A stretch of DNA of 64,000 bases. Origin: JAJDTQ01 sp963422385. GTDB lineage: Bacteria > Desulfobacterota > Binatia > UBA9968 > JAJDTQ01. This document shows, in pieces, positions 54,744-64,000 of the stretch. The stretch is taken from NCBI GenBank assembly GCA_963422385.1, contig OY729432.1, positions 1,488,001-1,552,000 on the forward strand, read 5' to 3'. The notes below the pieces were generated by a model, which saw nothing but the letters and a program-made list of their open reading frames with translations, did no database searches and had not been told where the DNA came from. The position numbers were made by a program, and so were the translations under genes. How positions within the stretch are numbered: the first letter of the stretch is position 1; every line of letters begins with the position of its first letter.

Positions 54744-55445
54744 ATGGACGACTTGGTAGCGTTGCGAGACAAGGTGGCCATCTCCTGTAACATCCTGGCC
54801 ATCGACGGGCACTGGGACAATATCCTGGGGCATGTGTCGGCCCGGGTGCCGGGCGAGAACGCCATGTTGATGAAGCCCCACAGCTACGGCTTCGAGGAGA
54901 TCCGTCCGTACCACATCATAAAGGTGGACTTCGACGGCAACAAGATCGAGGGTGATTACGAACGCCACTCCGAAGTGTTCATTCACACCGAGATCTACAG
55001 AGCGCGCCCGGACGTGAACTGCGTCATCCACAGCCATCCGCCCTACGCCACGGCTTTCGGCTCCCTGAGACAGAGGCTGCGCCCGGTGAGCCACGAGGGC
55101 TCGATCTTCAGCGAGGGGTTGCCTCTCTTCGACCATACCACCATCCTGATCCGGACGCCCGAGCTGGGGGTGGAGCTGGCCAAGAAGCTGGAAGGGCACC
55201 GGGCCGTGCTGATGAAGAACCACGGTTCCACCGTCGTGGCCGAATCGGTGGAGACCGCCACCCTGTACGCGATCTTTCTGGAAAAGGCGTGCCGCATCCA
55301 GCTCCTTGCCAGCGCCTCGGGAGATCCCACCTGGAGCAGCGACGAGGAAGCGCGCGAGAAGTATGAGCAGATCTACACGCCGCACCGGCTGGGCAGCATG
55401 TGGGACTATTTCGTGCGGCGAGCGAAACGGCTCGCCATCGACTGA
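54744..55445 (+). CDS. Class II aldolase/adducin family protein
   Basis: A 233-residue zinc-dependent aldolase or decarboxylase of the AraD/fuculose-phosphate-aldolase fold. Metal ligands: HSHPPYA (two His) and a later His in LMKNHGSTVV, with NILGHVSARVPGEN at the N-terminus. Several in-frame ATGs exist; 54744 is chosen for the GGGGGG site five bases upstream. Relatives act on 4-hydroxy acids or decarboxylate aromatic acids. Confidence 0.85.
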   Translation: MDDLVALRDKVAISCNILAIDGHWDNILGHVSARVPGENAMLMKPHSYGFEEIRPYHIIKVDFDGNKIEGDYERHSEVFIHTEIYRARPDVNCVIHSHPPYATAFGSLRQRLRPVSHEGSIFSEGLPLFDHTTILIRTPELGVELAKKLEGHRAVLMKNHGSTVVAESVETATLYAIFLEKACRIQLLASASGDPTWSSDEEAREKYEQIYTPHRLGSMWDYFVRRAKRLAID

Positions 55446-55508
55446 AGACACTGGCCCCGTTGCTGTCGGAGCCCCCGGCTTCCGCGGCCGCGTGACGGAG
55501 GTGAGAGA

Positions 55509-56507
55509 ATGGCCGAGAAACTGCATCTGACACTGGCTTGCGGCGACTACGAGAGCATCCGTGCGCTCAAGGAGGGGACGGTTCAGCCGGATGGCATCGA
55601 GCTCACCGTGCTGACCGACATGGACTCGTCCACGCGGCACTGGCGCGTGTCGCGTTTCCGCGAGTTCGACGTCGCCGAGCAATCGGGCTCGTCCTATCTG
55701 CTGGCCAAGGACAGGGGCGAGGCGGACGACCTCACTGCCATCCCGGTCTTTCTCCACCGCCGGTTCCGCCACGGCTTCATCTTTATCAACGCCAACAAGG
55801 GCATCAAGGAACCCAGGGACCTTGTCGGCAAGACGGTGGGGCTCAAGAACTGGCAGGCCACGGCGCTGCTGTGGATCCGCGGCACCCTGCAGGACGAGTA
55901 CGGCGTCTCGTTCAAGGACATCGAATGGCGCGCCGAAAAGGAGGAGGACGTACCCTTCGATCCGCCGGATGGTCTCCGGATGGAGCGCCTTCCCAAAGGG
56001 AAGCGCGTGGAGGAGATGCTGGCCGAGGGCGAGCTGGACGCTGTCATCCACCCCGATATCCTCTCGCCGCTCCTGGACGGCGACACCCGTGTAAAGCGAA
56101 TTTTCGACGATCCCAAGCAGGTCGAGCTTGAGTACTTCCGCCGCACCGGCATCTTTCCCATCATGCACACCACCGTCATCAAGCAGGAGATCGTGGACAG
56201 ACATCCCTGGGTGCCGATGAACATGATGGTGGCCTTCGAGAAGTCCAAGCAGGCAGCCTACCGGAGGATGGACAATCCCAGGGTTGTGCCGCTGGCGTTC
56301 TTCCGCGACTCCTGGGAGGAGCAGCTCGATCTGCTCGGCTCCGACCCGTGGATCTACGGGCTCAACGATACAAACCGCAACAATTTCGGCACGCTGGCGC
56401 GCTACTCCCGGGAGCAGGGCATGATCAAGAAGGAACCGAACGCGGACGAGCTCTTTCACGAGACCGTCCGCGGCGAGGAGTGGAAGCTGGCGCGTTCTCG
56501 CGGGTAA
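55509..56507 (+). CDS. 4,5-dihydroxyphthalate decarboxylase (Pht5)-like protein
   Basis: A 332-residue paralogue of the protein at 17241-18233. Shared blocks are LTLACGDYESIRALKEGTVQ, EFDVAEQSGSSYLLAKDRG, AIPVFLHRRFRHGFIFIN, DLVGKTVGLKNWQATALLWI, and TGIFPIMHTTVIKQEIVDRH. No signal peptide, so it acts in the cytoplasm if it is an enzyme. Position between an aldolase and molybdenum-hydroxylase genes supports a role in aromatic acid metabolism (inference). Confidence 0.8.
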   Translation: MAEKLHLTLACGDYESIRALKEGTVQPDGIELTVLTDMDSSTRHWRVSRFREFDVAEQSGSSYLLAKDRGEADDLTAIPVFLHRRFRHGFIFINANKGIKEPRDLVGKTVGLKNWQATALLWIRGTLQDEYGVSFKDIEWRAEKEEDVPFDPPDGLRMERLPKGKRVEEMLAEGELDAVIHPDILSPLLDGDTRVKRIFDDPKQVELEYFRRTGIFPIMHTTVIKQEIVDRHPWVPMNMMVAFEKSKQAAYRRMDNPRVVPLAFFRDSWEEQLDLLGSDPWIYGLNDTNRNNFGTLARYSREQGMIKKEPNADELFHETVRGEEWKLARSRG

Positions 56508-56522
56508 CGCGCGCCCTTTCGA

Positions 56523-57068
56523 ATGATCCCTCCTCCCTTCTGGTACCGGGCGCCGGACCCGCTTCCCGAAGTGCTCGCGCTGCAGGCGACCCTGACCGCC
56601 CGATCGGCCGGCGGAAGCCGCACCATCGCCGCCCACGAGTTCTTTTCCGGTCCTTTCGAGACCTGTCTGGCCGACGACGAGATGGTGACGCACGTGGACG
56701 TGCCGGATCCGGCCGGTGTCTGCGGCCACGCCTACATCAAGCTCGCGCGCCGGGCCGGCGACTACGCGGTGGTGGGAGCCGCGGTGCTGGTGAGCCTGTC
56801 GCCGGACGGTACCTGCCACGACCGCCGCGTCGCCCTTTGCTCCGTCGGCCCTACGGCCTTCGTCTGCGAAGCCTCGGGCGTGTCGCTGCGCGGCACGGGG
56901 TTGACCGACAGCGATCTGGCGCAAGCCGCCGCGCTGGCCGGGAAGGACACCGACCCGGTGGACGACGTCCATGCGTCGGCGGAGTACCGGAGGCAGATGA
57001 CACCGGTGGTGGCCGCCTGGGCCCTGACCCAGGCGCGGGAAAGAGACCGGGCCAGGCTGGACAAATGA
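56523..57068 (+). pseudogene. CoxM-like FAD subunit with internal deletion
   Basis: The first residues MIPPPFWYRAPD match the start of CoxM/xanthine-dehydrogenase FAD subunits, but the sequence jumps straight to PLPEVLALQATLTARSAGGS, which belongs after about residue 120. The FAD-binding repeats (AGGTDL.. and AGGQSL..-type loops) are missing. The rest (DEMVTHVDVPDPAGVCGHAY, AGDYAVVGAAVLVSL, VDDVHASAEYRRQM) is the normal C-terminal domain. At 181 residues against about 290, this is an in-frame internal deletion and the product should not bind FAD. Confidence 0.8.
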
Positions 57069-57103
57069 CGAGTTGAGCATTGGCGGGTTATTCCCGAAGG
57101 ACG

Positions 57104-57622
57104 ATGCAACGGATCACCGTCAACACCACCATCAACGGAACGGGTTACTCCTTCGAGGTCAAGCCGCGGCTCCTGCTGGTGGATTTCATCCGCGACAAGG
57201 CCTGCCTCAAGGGCACACATATCGGTTGCGACACCGGCAACTGCGGCGCCTGCACCGTCCTCATGAACGGCTTGACCGTGAAGTCGTGCCAAGTGCTGGC
57301 GACCCGGGCCTGGGGGGCGGAGATCCGCACGGTGGAAGGTCTGGCCCGGAACGGGGCGCTGCATCCGATCCAGGAAGCGTTCTGGGAATGCGACGGGCTG
57401 GAATGCGGCTTCTGCACCCCGGGCATGCTGATGAGCACGGTGGCGTTTCTCGACGAGAATCCCCACCCGTCCGACGAAGACATCCGCCGGGCCTACTCCG
57501 GCAACCTGTGCCGCTGCACCGGCTATCTGAACATCATCAAGGCAGTCAAGCGGGCGGCGGAGGGGATGGGCTCGTGGCCTACGTGGAGGTCGACGTTACC
57601 ACCGGCGAGACCGGGATTCTGA
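57104..57622 (+). CDS. CoxS-like 2Fe-2S subunit of a molybdenum hydroxylase
   Basis: Up to residue about 155 it is a normal small subunit: plant-type ferredoxin domain with CDTGNCGACTVLMNG, then the four-helix 2Fe-2S domain with CGFCTPGMLMSTV and GNLCRCTGYLNIIKAV. After AAEGM the protein ends abruptly in SWPTWRSTLPPARPGF, which is out-of-frame coxL sequence. Both clusters are intact, but its partners CoxM and CoxL are damaged, so no active enzyme is expected from this locus. ATG 57104 is used. Confidence 0.85.
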   Translation: MQRITVNTTINGTGYSFEVKPRLLLVDFIRDKACLKGTHIGCDTGNCGACTVLMNGLTVKSCQVLATRAWGAEIRTVEGLARNGALHPIQEAFWECDGLECGFCTPGMLMSTVAFLDENPHPSDEDIRRAYSGNLCRCTGYLNIIKAVKRAAEGMGSWPTWRSTLPPARPGF

Positions 57623-58031
57623 AGTATCTCGGCGTGGACGACTGCGGCAACATGGTGAACCAGATGATCGGCGATACGCAGATTACCGGCGCCATCTCGC
57701 ACGGCGTAGGGGGCGCGTTTCTGGAAGAGTTGGTGTACGACGACCAGGGACAGCTCCTGTCAGGCACCTTCGCCGACTATCTGATTCCGTCCATGGCGGA
57801 GATGCCGGACCTGGAGCTCCATCACATGGTCACGCCCATGCCCTTCACCCCCGGCGGGTTCAAGGGGGTGGGTGAGATCGGCGCCATCGGCCCGCCGGTG
57901 GTGCTGGCCAGCGCCGTGGAGGATGCACTGGCGCCCCTGGGGTGAAGATCATGAGGCTGCCGCTCAAGCCGGAGAACATCTGGCAGGCGATACGTGAACG
58001 AGAAAACCAAAGGACAGGAGACAAATCATGA
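57574..58031 (+). pseudogene. CoxL-like molybdenum subunit, C-terminal remnant
   Basis: Only about the last 150 of roughly 780 residues remain: AYVEVDVTTGETGILKYLGV, DDCGNMVNQMIGDTQITGAI, GVGGAFLEELVYDDQGQLLS, and GFKGVGEIGAIGPPVVLASA, which includes the catalytic-Glu region. A frameshift near 57940 hides the true tail (VKIMRLPLKPENIWQAIRER), which ends at 58031 overlapping the next start codon. The junction with coxS indicates one deletion of about 1.9 kb. Confidence 0.8.
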
Positions 58032-58891
58032 GCGATGCGGGGAACGGCTTTACCGAACGGGCGACGCGGGAGCTGGCGCGGGTGGCGGCGGTCTTCGCCG
58101 CCGGCGAGGCGGAGATCGCCGATACCTATTTCAACTGGGATCAGCGGGACCGCGACAAGGAGGTCATCTGGCTCACCAAGCAGGCGGGCCGGGAGATCGA
58201 GAGCACGTTCACCGGCATCAAGGAGATCGTCGAGAAGGTGGGCGGCGATCTGGGGAGATCGGACCAGTACTGGGTGGACCAGTGGGGCGGAGACGTGGAC
58301 CGGCACTGGCTGGAGGAAAATCTCTACCGCACCAAGCAGGAACTCAACCACGGTAATCGGTGCGTCGATATCATCGAGTGGCTCACCGGCGAGCCCTTGG
58401 ACGTCAAGGAGGTGGTGCGCCGGTACAACCGCTGGAATCCCGACCCCTCGCTGCCCGACATGAGGGAGTGGGTGCGTCTGGCCGAGGTGTTCAGGGAGCA
58501 GGAAGCCCGCCGGGAGCCCTGGGCGCGTCTCATCAACTCCCAGGGATTGCTCGAAGGCGGCAGTTGCGGCCTGTTCTACGCCGCCACCCAGTTGAGCGGC
58601 AGCGAGCTCAACGACCGGTTGGCCAGAGCGTTCACCGTGGTGCTCGACGACGAGCGCGGCCACGGGCCGGCCAACATCTACCAGATCGCCGATGCCTTCA
58701 CCACCGGGGAGGCGGTGAACGGCGCCCGTGAGATGATGGTGGACCGGGGCATGCAGCGCCTGCGCATGCGCAACGAGCAGTTCAGCTACCCCATCGACGA
58801 GGCCCGCATCCAGGAGATCGCCAAGGGCAACATCGGTCTGGACGTGACCCGCGAGATCTGGGGCGAGACCCTAGCCAAGTTCATCGATTAG
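58028..58891 (+). CDS. Putative ferritin-like diiron protein
   Basis: A 287-residue soluble, mostly helical protein of no family I can name. Two ExxH motifs, ELNH (105-108) and ERGH (209-212), together with Glu176 in LLEGGSCG, have the spacing of a ferritin-like diiron-carboxylate site. W-rich helices (DQYWVDQWGGDVDRHWLEEN) might shape a substrate pocket. Its ATG overlaps the true coxL end (ATGA), so it belonged to the same operon. An oxygenase or related function on an aromatic substrate is a hypothesis. Confidence 0.6.
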   Translation: MSDAGNGFTERATRELARVAAVFAAGEAEIADTYFNWDQRDRDKEVIWLTKQAGREIESTFTGIKEIVEKVGGDLGRSDQYWVDQWGGDVDRHWLEENLYRTKQELNHGNRCVDIIEWLTGEPLDVKEVVRRYNRWNPDPSLPDMREWVRLAEVFREQEARREPWARLINSQGLLEGGSCGLFYAATQLSGSELNDRLARAFTVVLDDERGHGPANIYQIADAFTTGEAVNGAREMMVDRGMQRLRMRNEQFSYPIDEARIQEIAKGNIGLDVTREIWGETLAKFID

Positions 58892-58976
58892 CGTGCTCTG
58901 GTGGAACAACGCCTCGCAGCAACTGCTGGACGAGATCCAACAAGGTCTGATTGCAGTGAGTTGAGGAGGTTGGCAC

Positions 58977-60145
58977 ATGCTCATACGAAGCATTAAACTA
59001 CAAAATCTACTTTCCTTCGGACCGGATGCACAGGAACTCGAACTCAAGCCGCTCAACGTGCTTATTGGACCGAACGGCTCCGGGAAGTCCAATCTTATCG
59101 AAGCAGTAAGCCTGCTGCAGGCCGCTCCCCAGGATCTCGCGGCTACCATCCGGGAAGGTGGCGGGGTCCACGACTGGATTTGGCAAGGCGACCCTGGAAC
59201 GCCGTCCGCCCAAGTCGAAGTGATTCTGGATTACCCGGGTGGAAGCCAATCGCTTCGCCACTGCTTTGGCTTCACGGAGAGAGAGCAGCGGTTCATATTG
59301 ACTGACGAACAGATAGAAAACGAAGAACCTCACTCAAGCACCACGGCAAGCCATACATTTACTTCGAGTTGCACGGCAGCCATGTCGTCCTGAACTACAA
59401 GGACGGAAGTCAGCGGCAGTTGCGTCCCGAGGATCTCGACCCGCAGCAATCCGTTCTCGCCCAGCGTAAAGATCCCGATCATTACCCGGAACTGACTTGG
59501 CTCGGCGGGATGTACCGGCGCATACGGCTGTATCGCGAGTGGTCTTTCGGACGGCAGACGCCAGTCCGCCGTCCGCAGAAGGCCGACCTTCCCAATGACT
59601 TCTTGATGGAGGACGGTCAAAATCTCGGCTTGGTGCTGAACCGTTTGATGCGGGAGTTCGACGTCAAGCAGCGATTCCTCAATGCCTTGCGCAACATTTA
59701 CGAGGGCGTATCGGATTGCCACATGAACATCGAGTCCGGCACCGTTCAGGTATTTCTGCAAGAAGGCAAAGTAACCATGCCCGCTACCCGTCTGTCGGAC
59801 GGCACGATCCGGTACCTTTGCCTGCTAGCCATTCTTTGCCACTCGACGCCGCCGCCGGTGATTTGCCTGGAGGAGCCGGAACTCGGTTTGCATCCCGATA
59901 TTCTTCCGGACTTGGGTAAGTTGCTGCGAGAAACATCCGCACGATGCCAGTTGATCGTCACGACACACTCCGACGCACTTGTCGATGCCCTGACCGAGAC
60001 CCCTGAGAGCGTCGTCGTCTGCGAAAAAAACAGGGGACAGACGACATTGCGACGCTTGAGCAAGGAGAAGCTGGCCCACTGGCTCGAACGGTACCGCTTG
60101 GGAGAACTCTGGAGTTCCGGAGAACTCGGAGGGAACCGGTGGTGA
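58977..60145 (+). pseudogene. OLD/RecF-like AAA ATPase with frameshift
   Basis: The first frame (58977-59393) has IKLQNLLSFGPDAQELELKP and the P-loop LIGPNGSGKSNLIEAVSLLQ. Near 59330 the frame slips; the second frame continues (KPYIYFELHGSHVVLNYKDG) to 60145 with the signature/D-loop region LSDGTIRYLCLLAIL, Walker B PPVICLEEPELGLHPD and the His switch LIVTTHSDALVDAL. This is the AAA_21/OLD-type SMC-like fold. One base would restore the gene, so it may be a recent mutation or a sequencing error. It overlaps the DUF4276 gene. Confidence 0.8.
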
Positions 60146-60753
60146 CCGTCCGAATCTACGTGGAAGGTGGCGGGGACCACCGAGAGCTGAAGAAGAAGTG
60201 TCGAAAGGCTTTCAATGCCTTCTTTGAAAAACATTTGGCCGGACGGATGCCGCGAGTTGTCGCGTGCGGTGGACGGAAAAACGCATACGACAATTTTCAC
60301 ACTGCCTGGACCAACGCCGACACGGGCGACTTCATCGTGTTACTCGTCGATAGCGAGGGTCCCGTCGCAGAGACATCCGAACCTTGGCTGCACCTGAAAA
60401 ATCGCGACAATTGGGACAAACCCGATGGCGCTACGGATGACCACGCACATTTGATGGTACAGTGCATGGAAGCGTGGTTTCTGGCGGATAAGGACTGCTT
60501 GATGACCTTTTTCGGTCGCGGCTTCAACGAGAAAGCGCTTCCGGGTCGGTCCTCCATCGAAGAGATCCCGAAGAGAGACATTGAGGAGGGACTGAAGAGG
60601 GCCACTCGCCAATGTGACCGCAGAGGAGCCTACCACAAAGGACACCACTCGTTTGAAATTGTTGCAGAATTGAACTCTGAAAAGGTGGTCGCGGCCTCAC
60701 CGCACGCAAAGCGGCTGATCGATGCCCTTCGGGATAGAACGGGGCAATCATGA
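60139..60753 (+). CDS. DUF4276 (TOPRIM-like) partner of the ATPase
   Basis: A 204-residue protein: IYVEGGGDHRELKKKCRKAF with the conserved VEG.GD Glu, GDFIVLLVDSEGPVAE with DSE acid residues, VQCMEAWFLADKDCL, and a C-terminal SFEIVAELNSEKVVAASPHA. DUF4276 is a TOPRIM-like domain that travels with AAA_21 ATPases. This ATPase-plus-TOPRIM pair parallels OLD, Gabija and PARIS defence systems. The GTG start overlaps the ATPase stop. Defence function is inference. Confidence 0.8.
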   Translation: MVTVRIYVEGGGDHRELKKKCRKAFNAFFEKHLAGRMPRVVACGGRKNAYDNFHTAWTNADTGDFIVLLVDSEGPVAETSEPWLHLKNRDNWDKPDGATDDHAHLMVQCMEAWFLADKDCLMTFFGRGFNEKALPGRSSIEEIPKRDIEEGLKRATRQCDRRGAYHKGHHSFEIVAELNSEKVVAASPHAKRLIDALRDRTGQS

Positions 60754-60819
60754 ACACTTGGGGCCAGCGAGTGAACCATTCGGAACATCAGTACCGAAGA
60801 CCTTACCGGGGTAACGAAA

Positions 60820-61602
<783 letters not shown>

Positions 61603-61659
61603 CGTCCTGCGCCGTTTCCTGAACCGTTCGCGACGCAGGCCCTTGGGAGAGAGTTCTCC

Positions 61660-63291
61660 ATGTATCAGGACCTCCGGGAATACATCGACCTGCTGGACCG
61701 GCAGGGCTTGCTGATGCGGGTTGCCGCCCCCGTGGACAAGGACACGGAACTGCATCCGCTGGTGCGGTGGCAGTTCCTGGGACTGCCGGACCACGAGCGC
61801 AGGGCGTTTCTCTTCGAGAACGTGACGGACGCCAAGGGTCGGCGGTACGAGACTCCGGTGGTGCTGGGAGCGCTGGCGTCCAACGAGGCCATCTACGCCC
61901 TGGGGATGGGCTGCGAGCCCGGCAAGAGCTTCGGGAAGTGGTCCGCCGCGGTGGCCAGTCCGCTGGCGCCGGTAGTAGTGGACACCGGCCCGGTCAAGGA
62001 GGAGATCCACGTCGGCGACGGTCTTCTGGAGCACGGCGGCCTCGACGAGTTCCCGGTGCCCATCTCGACGCCGGGGTTCGACAACGGGCCGTACCTGACC
62101 GCGTGCCACTGGATCACCAAGGATCCGGAAACCGGCATCCGCAACGTCGGTAACTACCGTGGCCAGATCAAGTCTCCGACCAGGACCGGCGTCTACCTGA
62201 TCAGCCCCCAGCAGGACCTGGCCATCCACTGGAACAAGGCCAACGTCCTGGGCCGGCCGCTGCCCGCGGCCGGGGTCATTGGCGCGGTGCCGTGCCTCTC
62301 CTACGTGGCGGTGCAGAAGATCGCCTACGGGGTGGACGAGTTGGGTGTCGCCGGCGCCATCCTGGGCCGGCCCATGCCCCTGGTCAAGTGCGAGACCGTG
62401 GACCTGGAAGTCCCGGCCCATGCAGAGATCGTCATCGAGGGATACATCCGCACGGACGTGCTCGAGCCCGAGGGTCCCTTCGGAGAATCCCACGGGTACA
62501 TGGATCCCCGCAGCCTCAGCCCGGTCTTCGAGGTGACCTGCATCACCCACCGGAAAACCCCCCACTACGTGGGCGTGCTGAGCCAGGTGACGCCCAGCGA
62601 AAGCAGCAAGATCAAGCACCGGGGCTGGGAGTCGCTGGTGCTGGACCATCTGCGGAACCACTGCAACCTCAAGAGCGTGGTCCGGGTGGGCATGCACGAG
62701 CCGCTGGTGAACCTGCGCCAGTTCGTGGTGGTCCAGATGCGGAAGACCCACAAACTGGACCCGTGGCAGGCCATGATGGCGGTGCTGGGCTTTCGCTACG
62801 ACCTCGGCAAGGTGGTGATCGCAGTGGACGACGACATCGACCCCGAGAACTTCGCCGCGGTCAACTGGGCCATCTGTCATCGCTCGCAGCCCCACCGGGA
62901 CGTGCGCATCATCGAAGGCCGGCAGACGGTTCACTCGCCCATCCATCTGGTGCGCATGCACGGCCATGCCGGAGACTATGACAGCGAGGACTCTTCCCTG
63001 CTCATCGACGCCACCAGGAAGGCCGAGTTCCCGCCGGTGTCGCTGCCCACCCGGGAGTACATGGAGCGGGCGCGGAAACTTTGGCAGGAGCTGGGGATGC
63101 CGGAGCTCAGATACGGCAACCCGTGGCACGGCTACTCGCTGGGCCTGTGGCCGGCGGAGCTCGATGACGAGGCCGCCTTGGCGCTGAAGGGCGAGCACCA
63201 TCGCATCGGCGTCAAGCTGGACCAGCGCGCCGTGCCCGTGGGCCGCGGCGAACGACTCCAGGACGTGCAGAAGCGGTGGAAGCCCGAGTGA
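61660..63291 (+). CDS. UbiD family (prenyl-FMN-dependent) decarboxylase
   Basis: A 543-residue reversible aromatic/alpha-beta-unsaturated acid decarboxylase. It has DLREYIDLLDRQGLLMRV, FPVPISTPGFDNGPYLTACH, and the prFMN/metal region RNVGNYRGQIKSPTRTGVYL. The catalytic Glu region is EPEGPFGESHGYMDPRS. Late conserved pieces include VDDDIDPENFAAVNWAICHR. It needs prenylated FMN made by UbiX, which is not in the window. Its position after the CoA ligase and hydratase suggests decarboxylation of an aromatic substrate. Confidence 0.92.
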   Translation: MYQDLREYIDLLDRQGLLMRVAAPVDKDTELHPLVRWQFLGLPDHERRAFLFENVTDAKGRRYETPVVLGALASNEAIYALGMGCEPGKSFGKWSAAVASPLAPVVVDTGPVKEEIHVGDGLLEHGGLDEFPVPISTPGFDNGPYLTACHWITKDPETGIRNVGNYRGQIKSPTRTGVYLISPQQDLAIHWNKANVLGRPLPAAGVIGAVPCLSYVAVQKIAYGVDELGVAGAILGRPMPLVKCETVDLEVPAHAEIVIEGYIRTDVLEPEGPFGESHGYMDPRSLSPVFEVTCITHRKTPHYVGVLSQVTPSESSKIKHRGWESLVLDHLRNHCNLKSVVRVGMHEPLVNLRQFVVVQMRKTHKLDPWQAMMAVLGFRYDLGKVVIAVDDDIDPENFAAVNWAICHRSQPHRDVRIIEGRQTVHSPIHLVRMHGHAGDYDSEDSSLLIDATRKAEFPPVSLPTREYMERARKLWQELGMPELRYGNPWHGYSLGLWPAELDDEAALALKGEHHRIGVKLDQRAVPVGRGERLQDVQKRWKPE

Positions 63292-63396
63292 CCGGCCCGG
63301 TGGGGGCACCGCTGGGCCGGCGCGCGTTCCCTGCGGGCATGGCGACAGACTGCAAGCCGGCCGTCGGCCCGTGTTCCGGACGCCGGAGCCTGACCC

Positions 63397-64000
63397 GTGG
63401 AGCTTGACGGCACCTTGGTCCTGGTGGCCCTGACCCTTCTCTTCGCGGGTTTCGTCAAGGGCGCCACCGGCATGGGGTTCCCTCTCGTCGCCACGCCCAT
63501 GCTGACGCTGCTGCTCGACATCAGGATGGCCATCGTCGTGCTGCTCCTCCCCGGCGTGGTGATGGACCTGATCCAGGTCTTTCGCCGCGGCGTTCCCACC
63601 GCCATCTTCCGGCGCTTCTCGTCCATGTTCCTGTTCGCCTTGGCAGGCGTGTTCCTGGGCACCTGGGAGCTGACCCGGCTTCCCCTGTGGGTCCTGAACC
63701 TGATCCTGGGAGCGGTCGTCGTCGTCTGCGCAGGGTCCGGGCTGTTCTCGTTTACCCTCGTCACCTCCCGGCGGGCGGAGCCCCTGATGTCCCCGGTCAT
63801 GGGCTTCGCCGGGGGCTTCTTCCTGGGACTGACCAACACCATGGGTCCGGTCATGGCGCTTTATCTCCACGGCCTCAGGCTCGACAAGGCCGACTTCGTG
63901 AAAGCCATCTCCACCGTGTTCATCATGGCCAAGTTCTGGCAGGTCATCGCCATCTCCACCTGGGGTCTGTTCACTGCCGAGGCGCTGAAGCTGTCGTTGT
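63397..64000 (+). CDS. TSUP family (TauE/SafE) membrane transporter, partial at window edge
   Basis: The frame opens with GTG 63397 and runs off the end after about 201 codons. N-terminal LVALTLLFAGFVKGATGMGF is the family signature, then LVATPMLTLLLDIRMAIVVL, a middle repeat, and VMGFAGGFFLGLTNTMGPVM, the second-half repeat. At least six transmembrane helices are visible. TSUP proteins export sulfite, sulfoacetate or other small organic anions. The position suggests export or uptake of a substrate or product of the catabolic cluster. Confidence 0.85.
   Translation, partial: MELDGTLVLVALTLLFAGFVKGATGMGFPLVATPMLTLLLDIRMAIVVLLLPGVVMDLIQVFRRGVPTAIFRRFSSMFLFALAGVFLGTWELTRLPLWVLNLILGAVVVVCAGSGLFSFTLVTSRRAEPLMSPVMGFAGGFFLGLTNTMGPVMALYLHGLRLDKADFVKAISTVFIMAKFWQVIAISTWGLFTAEALKLSL

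Overview
The window is high-GC DNA (about 60%) from a Gram-negative bacterium. Evidence for this is an RND efflux pump tail, proton-pumping complex I, a type IV pilin export module and a groES-groEL operon. Gene content (4,5-dihydroxyphthalate decarboxylase-like proteins, UbiD, molybdenum hydroxylase remnants, DUF1989, a reductive-dehalogenase-like iron-sulfur protein) resembles environmental Deltaproteobacteria/Tectomicrobia-type genomes. That placement is an inference from gene content only; no rRNA or tRNA gene was recognised.

Bases 243-12,480 are an accessory island between an RND gene and proS. It opens with a translationally coupled pair: a DUF4143-type ATPase and a 1349-residue STAND/NACHT-like NTPase ending in a PD-(D/E)XK-like motif. 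Next is a broken P2-like tail module (tape-measure end, gpU, gpX, gpD). Then comes a MuF-type polymorphic toxin locus. A minus-strand MuF / HipA-like kinase / ADP-ribosyltransferase gene and a plus-strand MuF fragment / zinc-protease-like gene face away from each other. They share about 190-base inverted arms around a 232-base MuF core, and each is followed by a candidate immunity gene. Three copies of a dispersed repeat sit at the edges of this locus, and each abuts a truncated gene. The layout resembles a two-way toxin switch, although both toxin genes now carry frameshifts or stops.

Bases 12.5-28.6 kb are mostly core: proS, pyrF, a RibBA with a degenerate cyclohydrolase half, and a complex I operon (nuoA, C, D, H-N) without nuoB, E, F or G. 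Bases 28.7-36.3 kb form a second variable patch: hicAB with a broken hicB, an HTH-ImmA/IrrE protein, a large GTPase with an integrase-arm-like N-terminus, and an ATPase pseudogene hit by a 101-base MITE-like element. Bases 36.4-49.9 kb carry GST, groESL, aroE-tatD-metG-holB-tmk, the iron-sulfur protein, a pilin/prepilin peptidase module, an esterase-fold protein with an altered nucleophile, and a DUF1989 protein.

Bases 50.3-64 kb look like a plus-strand catabolic cluster for an aromatic or carboxylic substrate: C-C hydrolase-like protein, aldehyde dehydrogenase, benzoate-CoA ligase-like enzyme, class II aldolase, Pht5-like protein, collapsed CoxM/S/L, a putative diiron protein, enoyl-CoA hydratase, UbiD decarboxylase and a TSUP exporter. 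A two-gene OLD-like ATPase/DUF4276 cassette interrupts the cluster. Two MITE copies (19.4 and 45.2 kb) and several short palindromic repeats show recent repeat activity.
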